Source: Engraulis encrasicolus (Eukaryota; Chordata; Actinopteri; Clupeiformes; Engraulidae). Taken from it: DNA of 64,000 bases. Positions 56,441-64,000 of this stretch are shown here, in pieces. The stretch covers positions 54,401,438 to 54,465,437 of the forward strand of contig NC_085873.1 of assembly GCF_034702125.1 (NCBI RefSeq), read 5' to 3'. The notes beneath the pieces are model-generated. The model did not search any database. It was not told the DNA's origin and saw nothing but the letters and a program-made list of their open reading frames with translations. The stretch's first letter is position 1. Each line of letters starts with the position of its first letter. A program made the position numbers and the translations under genes.

Positions 56441-56679
56441 AAAACCTATTTAATGCAAGGGTGTACTTACTTACTTACTGCTGTCCTGTGAATGTTATAG
56501 CCTTATGGCCAATAAAAATATGATAACATGTAAATGTTTGTGTGCAATTAGTTAAAGCAGACTCTGATTGTTCCTTCTTGAGATTTCCGGGAAGATCAGA
56601 CCATGTTTTATGATAAATTTTGACTGAAATGTAAGAAATTTCAAAGGGTGTACAAACTTTTTCCTGGGACTGTATATAG

Positions 56680-57227
56680 AGAGCTGTGCCTGTGTGAAGG
56701 AAGCATTGGCCCAGTGACTGCACAGGGACACCAAGACACAGTTGACAGAGGGCAAGAGGTATGTATGATTGATATTTTCTGTCTGAAGCATTCTTGGACT
56801 TACCACTTTTAGACAATATTGCTAAAACTAGAAATGCACCCAGAGTGTGCAGAGCTCCGCCAAGGTAGTTAAGTTTGTTTTTGGACACATACAGCAGGAT
56901 ATTTGTGTGATGATGTGGTGTCATTTATGCAGGTTTATACACACCATTTGTGTGTTCAGAGAATTAACCCCTTAGCGCAGCACTATGGCTCTCTGAAATG
57001 TCATAGCAATGTTGTTAGTTGTTATGATGTAGTTAAGCATTTTCAGCAAGCGAATAGGGTTGCCGGCGACCCCATCTGCAGTAAGAGGATACACAGTCAA
57101 GTTGATTATATCTGTATTTGTATAGTTACCATGTCCTTGATTAACTGTGGTCTGTTTTGTTCACCTGTGATTGTGGTATTGGCAAAGTGCTACATATTGT
57201 GAACTTACTATGCACTGTCCTATAAAT
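56680..57227. other. Intergenic DNA, nothing recognised
   Basis: Unique-looking sequence without coding features. A 99-codon frame (56903-57202) has no recognisable domain. Confidence 0.4.
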
Positions 57228-57463
57228 GAAGAGTTCAGATGCAAAACCCCCTAACTCCATTTCTGAAGACCTGCACTTCTATATTTTTAGAGAACCCCGT
57301 TGTTGGTTTGGTTTACATTGTTGTACTTGATAATACATATAAATAGTTATATTACATGAATAAAATGTAAAAATATGCAATTTTGATAGTTTTGTATTAA
57401 ATAAAAATGAATTAAGATTATTTTCTGAAAAGGCACTTAGGGGGTTTTGCATCTGAACTCTTC
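57228..57463. mobile_element. Short MITE with ~27-bp perfect termini
   Basis: GAAGAGTTCAGATGCAAAAC, CCCCTAA at the left is mirrored exactly by TTAGGGG, GTTTTGCATCTGAACTCTTC at the right. AAAT lies outside each end, a possible short target duplication. AT-rich core. Confidence 0.88.
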
Positions 57464-57639
57464 AAATGCACTTATTGAAGGTCAGAAGTTGCTGGTCACA
57501 TTGTTATAAACAGTTTTGATGATTGGCAGCATGACCTTATTACCATTTAAAATTTCACAGCTATTTCATAGACTAAGTGGAATGATACCAATTGTAACAG
57601 CCTAATCCAGCCTTGTGCTTAGGGGGAGCGTGTCTATGT

Positions 57640-57765
57640 TCCCACAGCCCATTGGTCCCACAGCCCATTGGTCCAGCATCACTAACACTTATAACATTAT
57701 TTTTAGGCCCATTGGTCCCACAGTCCATTGGTCCCACAGCCCATTGGTCCCACAGCATATACCTG
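57640..57765. repeat. 15-bp minisatellite (CCATTGGTCCCACAG)
   Basis: Five units in two groups split by 35 bp of AT-rich DNA (57678-57712). Confidence 0.88.
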
Positions 57766-57783
57766 CTGCTCCATTTCTAATAA

Positions 57784-58020
57784 GGGCAGCCGTGGCCTAA
57801 TGGTTAGGGAGTTGGTCTTTCAATCTCGGGGTTGTTGGTTCGAATCCCACCTGACCTCTCCCTACACCTGTATCCATGGCTGAAGTGCCCTTGAGCAAGG
57901 CACCTAATCCCACATTGCTCCAGGGACTGTAACCAATACCCTGAAAAATAGTAACTGTAAGTCGCTTTGAACAAAAATGAAACCATCAGCTAAGTGCAAT
58001 GTAATGTAATGTAATGTAAT
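57784..58020 (+). mobile_element. tRNA-derived SINE, near full length
   Basis: Head GCAGCCGTGGCCTAATGG, B box GGTTCGAATCCC, a conserved middle TGAAGTGCCCTTGAGCAAGG of the kind shared by V-type SINE cores, a LINE-like tail AACTGTAAGTCGCTTTG and terminal (AATGT)n. Other members: 6310-6632 (reverse) and 54280-54378 (fragment). Confidence 0.92.
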
Positions 58021-59477
58021 AATTTATTCAAATTTAGGCCCTATGTCCCATGGCAGGGAGAAAGGCATGTTCTCTTAGTTTACTCGGAAATGTGGGAAAG
58101 ACTTGTGATAGCATCCAAAACAAAAGCAGCAAGAGTTCAAACTGAAACTGAATAGAAGTGGAAAAAACGTTTTCTACCTCTCTTAGCAGTCTGCCCATAC
58201 GGTGTTGATATTGACGGCTGATAGTCCTGTGGATTGTAATGAGGGTGAAATTAAAGCAGAGACGGTTTAAATGCAGAGACGGCCAGCTCGACGTTCTTTC
58301 CTGTTTCCCTTATGACGCCGGCCACGCCCCTTTAGGAGACCTGATAGGAGACTTTTATAATGGGCGCCTATGGGCGAATCTAACTTTTCCACGGATACGA
58401 CCAATGCCTTAATTCATGGGCGGAGCGATGGATTTACAAATTGTATATCCTGCGAGCCACATGCCTTCTTTACATTCTAAAAAATTAAATTACATCTCAG
58501 AATACATTTTTCACCGAGAAAATCGACTTTGTTTGACGCGTGTCCCGTCTAGTGCAGGCCGCTGCCATGGAATGCCAATAATGATTAACAAGCGGTGCAG
58601 AACATTTGCTTTGCGTGGAACAGGAGCGGTTGATGGGAGCCCTGCATTAATCAACGTTTATTTTTGTTATGTTGTTTTGTTGTTACATCGTTGGCCCTAG
58701 TTCACATCTACTTCGCACGTCTTTTGTGAAATAGTAGCCTAATTTCGGCAAATTATTAAAAGCACGTTTCTGCACGTTTCAGTGCTGTCCATACAGTAAG
58801 TAGCCCGTTTTCGCCGCTCCCCAGTCTGTCCACAGGTTTATAGCCTAAATCTAGTGAGACACAACACCATGACAAAACACATATCTAATCTCTTCGGACT
58901 TGCAAACATTACAGTGTTGAAGTAAGAATTCCGTTTTCATTTTTGGGAGTTGTTCCAAACTGCTTTCACTGCCAAAATCAGGAAGCAAGGTCAAATACAT
59001 TATATGCTGTGGCGCCCATTCAGAGGCATTATGAATTCTGGTTAGTAGTAAACCAGAAGCAAATTACTATAAGGCCGCCATGGGACCAAACGCCTCCATG
59101 GATTTGTATTAATATGCTCAGTTATCAATAATATATTGAGGAGATGGCACGCATGTGACCGCCATAATGGTGCATCTCAAGCGTTAATTGAGATGTTTTA
59201 ATCCAGTCTGAATTGGCCATTTCTGTTTGAGATGATATGTTCTGAGATAATATCAGATTACCCCATGTCCAAAACTAGTCCTGTCTGGAAAGGGCCATAA
59301 ACATGCTCCCCTCTGGAGGATTGGGTGTGATGCCATGGATGAGAAGTCTAGCTGCAGAGTTGGATGTGTTGTAATATGTGCTGATTTGACCTGGAGACCA
59401 ATGCAAGACATGAGGTTTGAGAGGATGAAAGTTTACGAGACTTCAAATGACGGTGTTCTTTCTGATCTCCTTCACAG
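58021..59477 (+). other. DNA upstream of the candidate gene exon, probably intronic
   Basis: No frame with recognisable domain. 58320-58350 carries a short match to repeat family X (CCTTTAGGAGACCTGATAGG). A 5' exon for the gene at 59478 should lie here or further upstream, but none could be identified with confidence. Confidence 0.4.
59476..59477 (+). promoter_or_regulatory. Predicted 3' splice acceptor
   Basis: CTGATCTCCTTCACAG ending at 59477 has a pyrimidine-rich run and AG, 22 bases before the ATG. It implies at least one upstream non-coding exon. Confidence 0.6.
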
Positions 59478-59499
59478 GTCTTTCCTTTGAAATCAAACA

Positions 59500-59985
59500 A
59501 TGGGAGGAGGCACGTCCACGTCGAGCACCCATGTGGCCAATGCCACAGATTACACAATCTGGGTAGTCTTCAGCACCGATGAGCTGCGACTGATCAAAAT
59601 GGACGTGACAAACATGACAGACATCAAAGCGTCCTGTGGGTACAAACAAAAGATCCTGGATGTTGGCGGGGAACTGTCAAGTTCCAACAAAATGAATATG
59701 ACCTTTGAGAATAATGTTCGGGTGACAAAGCAACGTATCAATCCTAGAGATTATGCCAAATTCTACAAAGAGGGCGGCATTTATGCCAGTGTCTACCTTC
59801 AGATATGCAATTGCTGTGAGAAAAACATAAAGGTCCTCTGTGAGAATTACCCTGTCCCCGATAATCGGTCCTTCATTGTGGACAAAAAACACGGCATCAA
59901 GATGCAAATGTTTGGAGAAACCATTTGGTTGGATGAAAAAGGAATTGACCACCGTCCACCTGGTGTTTATGTATATGGGAGATAA
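59500..59985 (+). CDS. Small uncharacterised protein, 161 residues, candidate N-myristoylated
   Basis: The best cellular gene in the window. The ATG at 59500 has A at -3 and G at +4 (AAACAATGGG) and follows a splice acceptor by 22 bases; the frame is uninterrupted to TAA at 59983-59985 and poly(A) signals follow 133 bases later. Composition is balanced, with no simple repeat. Residues 1-10 (MGGGTSTSST) place Gly at 2 and Thr/Ser at 5-6, a plausible N-myristoylation signal. Residues 11-36 look like an alternating beta strand region; Cys46 and a cluster Cys105, Cys107, Cys108 follow, with Cys116 after it. The C-terminus ends RPPGVYVYGR. No signal peptide or membrane segment. I do not recognise the family; similar short Gly2 proteins exist in teleosts, but function is not inferred. 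It could be a retained single-coding-exon gene or an intact paralogue. Confidence 0.75.
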   Translation: MGGGTSTSSTHVANATDYTIWVVFSTDELRLIKMDVTNMTDIKASCGYKQKILDVGGELSSSNKMNMTFENNVRVTKQRINPRDYAKFYKEGGIYASVYLQICNCCEKNIKVLCENYPVPDNRSFIVDKKHGIKMQMFGETIWLDEKGIDHRPPGVYVYGR

Positions 59986-60117
59986 ATCCATATGACATTT
60001 GTTGATAGTACTCTAAGTTGCTACAGTCATTTTGGTGTAGAGTTGATTGAGGCAACCTATGAGTGCTGTGTTCTTCTTCTGTGCTTTTGATCTGTGCCAC
60101 AAAATACAATTGCTTCA

Positions 60118-60127
60118 AATAAATAAA
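60118..60127 (+). terminator. Overlapping poly(A) signals
   Basis: AATAAATAAA gives two overlapping AATAAA hexamers 133-142 bases after the stop codon of the 161-residue frame, fitting a compact 3' UTR. Confidence 0.7.
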
Positions 60128-60139
60128 TTGAGCAGTGGT

Positions 60140-60836
60140 GAATCATATTACCACATGTGTTACAGTACATTGCAAGATTAAGTTTATAATCTGATTCTAC
60201 AAGATTATAGATACATTGAGGAAAGGAAATGAAAGGCAATGTGAAATCAATTGTAGTTCTAAGCTGTAAGGACATTTTGTGCCATTGTTATTTTCATATT
60301 TACAATACATTCATTGTTGAAATAACATTTGCCTTTGTGTGGAAATGGCTTATATCGAGAGATTAATGTGACCAGAACGTGTCTCCTCAACAACCAACCA
60401 ATTTAACTTTGGTATCATGCACCACTGGACTAGCATCCAAAACACGATTGTTTCCCAAAACCTCTGTTGTCTGAATTGATTTGAACCAATACACGTTTTG
60501 TTGGAATAAAGAGAAACAACCTAAAGAAGGCAGACAGAGATGGCTCATAACTTTAAGATTATTTGGCCAAATACAACTGTACAATTACAGTTCCGCACAA
60601 CATTTTAGATCACTGGCAAAGTCTCAAATATCTCCTAAACTGCTCATTCATGCGTCCAAACCCATATTAGTGGATCACCTGCAAAAACTCATATCTGTCT
60701 CCCAAAACTTTTTGTGTCAAAACTAGTCAGTGGCCCACTGACCGACACATGGACACGCAATGTGTTAAGGCCCACACATAAAAAAGTAATGGCATTGGAT
60801 GGTAACACAGTAGCCACACACCTTAAATGTAGCAAT
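60140..60836. other. Intergenic DNA downstream of the gene
   Basis: AT-rich sequence with no supported feature. Frames of about 65-80 codons here lack domains. Confidence 0.4.

Positions 60837-60918
<82 letters not shown>
60837..60918. repeat. (TG)n-(AG)n compound microsatellite
   Basis: About 23 bases of TG repeat running into about 57 bases of AG repeat. Confidence 0.96.
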
Positions 60919-60934
60919 TGTGTGGCGATATACT

Positions 60935-61062
60935 TTCACTGTAATGTGCATATATGTGTATAAGTTCTTTGTGTATGTTTGGATTTGTGTATTAATGTAA
61001 GCTGACAGACACCTTAATTTCCTTCGGGATTAATAAATGTACTCTACTCTACTCTACTACTA
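60935..61062 (+). mobile_element. Retroposon 3' tail with (CTCTA)n
   Basis: ACCTTAATTTCCTTCGGGAT, TAATAAATGTA then (CTCTA)n is the layout of a fish non-LTR retroposon tail. Only the extreme 3' end remains. Confidence 0.6.
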
Positions 61063-61278
61063 CTAGCACTCAGCCTGAGCTTTGCTAATTGAAGCCGAAT
61101 GATGCCACTCGAACCCCTCCAAGTGCAAGTGTGCATTGTCTCTTGAGGACGTCACAAAATGTTTATCTTCATGTTTTGCCTTTTTCAAGAAAATCTGCAG
61201 CCAACAAGTAAGAAGCTACTGGAGAGACAGAGAGAGAGAGATAGCTGTAGGTAAAGGAGGAATTGGAACCGCACGCGA

Positions 61279-61320
61279 CCCCCCCCCCCCAAAAAAAAAC
61301 AAAAAACAAACAAACAAAAC

Positions 61321-61353
<33 letters not shown>
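61279..61353. repeat. C-run, A-rich and (AC)n tract
   Basis: Poly-C, poly-A with C interruptions, then about 27 bases of AC repeat. Confidence 0.92.
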
Positions 61354-61355
<2 letters not shown>

Positions 61356-61572
61356 CTGTAAGTCAGATGCTGGGAGGGTGTAGTTTGAAAATGGATTAAT
61401 GTCCATTGTCACTTACTTACAATTGCAAAACCGCAAAACTCAACGAGCTCTTTAGTTGTTCTTGTGTTTTTGTTTGACCTTATGTTGATTGCTGAAGTTT
61501 ACACGATGCTGGTGGAGACTCACATACACACAGTGACAGTACACTCCTAATAGTATAACTACCCCCTAGCAG

Positions 61573-62072
61573 CAGGGCTGTAGCCAGCGTTTTGGAATAG
61601 GCGAGGGCCATGATGTGCATGGAGGGCACTGAATTTTCATATATAGCAAAAACAAAAAGCCAAAACATGATATATTTACATATTTATACATGTTTATATT
61701 TATATTTACATATTTATACATGTAATGTACATATTTACACACAGTACAGTATGTCTCATAAGTAGAATAGAAAAGGGTGGATTCTCAATTCGTGTTCGCA
61801 TTTACAGAGCTCTTGTGGAATGAAAATAAACTTTCAATAAAATTTCACGAGGGCAATGGTGTCCAATTATTAGAAAGACAACCAACTTTCAGTCACCCTT
61901 AAGATTTTTTTTGCTGAGTGGTTTAGGAAATTCGATGCCATACCTGCATAATTATGAATTATGGGGCATGGAAACATGATAGATATTTGGCCTTCCAAAA
62001 AAAAGAAAGAAAATCTCAGACAAAATGAGCGAGGTCCAGACCTCCCTGACCTCTAATGTAGCTACGGCCATG
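61573..62072. mobile_element. hAT-type element with perfect 8-bp target duplication
   Basis: Left end CAGGGCTGTAGCCAGCG, right end TGTAGCTACGGCCATG, flanked by CCTAGCAG on both sides (61565-61572 and 62073-62080). The right terminus has CATG where CCTG is expected. GCGAGGGC and GAGCGAGGTCCAGACCTCC are subterminal. Non-coding. Confidence 0.88.
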
Positions 62073-62080
62073 CCTAGCAG

Positions 62081-62575
62081 CAAATCGTCATGTCCATCTT
62101 TACTGCAGCAGGCTGGTGGGGGCATTCAGATGATCATTACGGAGACAAAGTGAGAATTTTTTAGGTAAAAATGTTCTCAATGAAATCCTGCTGGACTGCA
62201 GACACTGTCCCCCCTCAAAACCAATTCGCTCCTTTTGAATTGCACCCTCTTGGTGCTCCAATTATTTCGCAGCTTAGAGCGGTAATTAATACCACAGCTT
62301 CTCCTCTCCATGTGGTAATTAATTCCCTTGGAATGGCTCCAGTGTTCTAGAAGTTCTTGGTTCTAGTTCTTGGAATGCGTCCTGTGTTCCTCCTCGAGGA
62401 GGTAGAGTAGAGTAGAGCATGATGGGTAATGTTTCTGCCAGTTCCCCTTCAGTTGCAACTCCCCCTTGGAACACAAGACAGTTCTGCAACTCCCCCTCGG
62501 AACACAAGACAGTTCTGCACGACTTGAAATAGTCGAGTCAGCTTTCCTGTCCTCTTATCTGCTTCACTTAAGCAT
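62081..62575. other. Intergenic DNA
   Basis: No gene. A tandem duplication GCAACTCCCCCTTGGAACAC, AAGACAGTTCT occurs at 62455-62516. Confidence 0.45.
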
Positions 62576-62577
62576 TT

Positions 62578-62935
62578 CTGTGCATGTGTAGTGTAGTGTA
62601 GTGTAGTCAGCTCTGTATCAACCCCTTTGCCTTGCTTTATATTTCACACTTCTCCGCATTCTGTGTCATCCTGTTTTGCTCTTTACAATATTTCTACATT
62701 TCCTAGCGGCGTTACTGTACTGATATATTGTGCATGTGTAGTAGTAGTGCTGTATCAACCCCTTTGCCTTGCTTTATATTGTGCATGTGTAGTGTAGTGT
62801 AGTGCTGTATCAACTCCTTTGCCTCACTTTATATTGTGCATGTGTAGTGTAGTGTAGTGTAGTGCTGTATCAACTCCTTTGCCTCGCTTTCTATTTCACA
62901 CTTCTCCCCATGTAATTCTGTTCTGCTCTTGACAA
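62578..62935. repeat. Minisatellite with embedded GTGTA repeats
   Basis: Four units of about 60-150 bp sharing GTGCATGTGTAGTGTAGTG, CTGTATCAACTCCTTTGCCT and GCTTTATATT; two long units include CACACTTCTCC and CCTAGCGGC. Confidence 0.88.
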
Positions 62936-63159
62936 TATTTCCCATTTTCCTAGCGGCATTACTGGGTTCCTTCTATTTTGCTACGTCTGGCTATGTCTCC
63001 TCATTATGACCTCCGATCTTCCTCTCATGTCATCCCCTCTTCATCCCTTTCTCTTCCGTGTATACTGTATACTGCCTCTCGGCTTTCTTCCCCTCTTCAT
63101 TCTCCTCTTTTTGGTTTGAGGCTGCTCTCTCTCTCTGATGTGAATCAGTTCTGTGCTGC

Positions 63160-64000
63160 TAATTATGAGGGGCCAAAAGTGTGCGGGCCCTATTTCTCCC
63201 CCATGAGGAGGGCCCTTTAATCCAAAAGTGTGCGGGCCCTATTTCTCCCCCATGAGGGGGGCCCTTTAAGCCAAAAGTGTGCGGGCCCTATTTCTCCCCC
63301 ATGAGGGGGGCCCTTTAAGCCAAAAGTGTGCGGGGGCTCTATTTCTCCCCCATGAGGGGGGCCCTTTAAGCCAAAAGTGTCCGGGCCCTATTTCTCCCCC
63401 ATGAGGGGGGCCCTTTAAGCCAAAAGTGTGCGGGCCCTATTTCTCCCCCATGAGGGGGGCCCTTTAAGCCAAAAGTGTGCGGGCCCTATTTCTCCCCCAT
63501 GAGGGGGGCCCTTTAAGCCAAAAGTGTGCGGGGGCTCTATTTCTCCCCCATGAGGGGGGCCCTTTAAGCCAAAAGTGTGCGGGGGCTCTATTTCTCCCCC
63601 ATGAGGGGGGCCCTTTAATCCAAAAGTGTGCGGGACCTATTTCTCCCCCATGAGGGGGGCCCTTTAATCCAAAAGTGTGCGGGCCCTATTTCTCCCCCAT
63701 GAGGGGGGCCCTTTAATCCAAAAGTGTGCGGGCCCTATTTCTCCCCCATGAGGAGGGTCCTTTAATCCAAAAGTGTGCGGGCCCTCTTTCTCCCCCATGA
63801 GGGGGGCCCTTTAATCCAAAAGTGTGCGGGCCCTATTTCTCCCCCATGAGGGGGGCCTTTTAATCCAAAAGTGTGCGGGCCCTATTTCTCCCCCATGAGG
63901 GGGGCCCTTTAATCCAAAAGTGTGCGGGGGCTCTATTTCTCCCCCATGAGGGGGGCCCTTTAAGCCAAAAGTGTGCGGGCCCTATTTCTCCCCCATGAGG
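63160..64000. repeat. 49-bp satellite array derived from an hAT element
   Basis: About seventeen units, ATGAGGGGGGCCCTTTAATC, CAAAAGTGTGCGGGCCCTAT, TTCTCCCCC, continuing past the window end. Variants AAGCC/AATCC and GGGCCC/GGGGGCT are interspersed. The first unit is preceded by GTGCTGCTAATTATGAGGGG, which also precedes the same sequence once in the hAT element at 22338-22789, identifying the source. Confidence 0.95.

Larger units (their letters stand above)
55042..56672 (-). mobile_element. Tc1/mariner-type transposon, inverted-dimer form
   Basis: Termini CAGTCCCAGGAAAAAGTTTG and CAAACTTTTTCCTGGGACTG with TA outside (55040-55041 and 56673-56674). Not a normal element: the arms 55042 to about 55741 and about 55972-56672 are reverse complements over about 700 bp, each containing the transposase 3' half, so both ends are the same end of the ancestral transposon. 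The spacer (about 55742-55971) continues the minus-strand transposase only. Confidence 0.85.

Noticed and set aside
58416..58700. A 94-codon frame upstream of the candidate gene as its first exon
   Set aside because: It ends at a stop with no in-frame donor leading to 59478, and no domain is recognisable.

Overview
The window reads as teleost fish nuclear DNA. It has the usual teleost repeat classes: very long (AC/GT)n, (AG/CT)n and GC-rich minisatellite tracts, many hAT, Tc1/mariner, TTAA-target (Kolobok-like) and Harbinger-like DNA elements, tRNA-derived SINEs with clear B boxes, and 5'-truncated LINE tails. There is no bacterial or viral gene structure. The species cannot be fixed by eye. 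Nearly all of the 64 kb is repeat-derived. Only one stretch (59478-60130) looks like an intact cellular gene exon: a 161-residue open frame with a splice acceptor, a good Kozak context and poly(A) signals.

Layout. 1-4780: minisatellites, MITEs, an hAT element (2270-4219) carrying a nested TTAA-flanked element with a broken THAP-domain exon, and a second TTAA MITE. 4790-18352: left arm of a giant inverted repeat. 18353-30378: about 12 kb of spacer made of a LINE tail, a CpG-rich candidate promoter, an hAT inserted in a SINE, and long micro- and minisatellites. 30379-39400: right arm of the same inverted repeat, in opposite orientation. 39400-51500: minisatellites and many MITEs, including a second copy of a transposon that carries telomere-like DNA. 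51500-57500: low-repeat DNA, then two Tc1/mariner copies, one of them an inverted dimer. 57500-62100: SINE, the candidate gene, and an hAT. 62500-64000: minisatellite and a 49-bp satellite that runs off the end.

What ties the window together. The inverted repeat pairs, in reverse order, at least ten distinct blocks between 4790-18352 and 30379-39400. The arms differ by insertions (SINE and hAT elements on the left; LINE, SINE and the telomere-like transposon on the right) and by minisatellite copy number. It is therefore either an old palindromic duplication or two haplotypes joined head to head in assembly. A second thread is a family of four short insertions with 13-17 bp target duplications, three of them self-complementary, sharing a GAAGAAGG/CCGAAACG hairpin and a GTGCG-containing 3' end. 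A third is a satellite array built from the 3' part of an hAT element that also lies in the window.

Limits: all identities and periods were read by eye. Transposon superfamilies are inferred from termini and target duplications, not from database matches.
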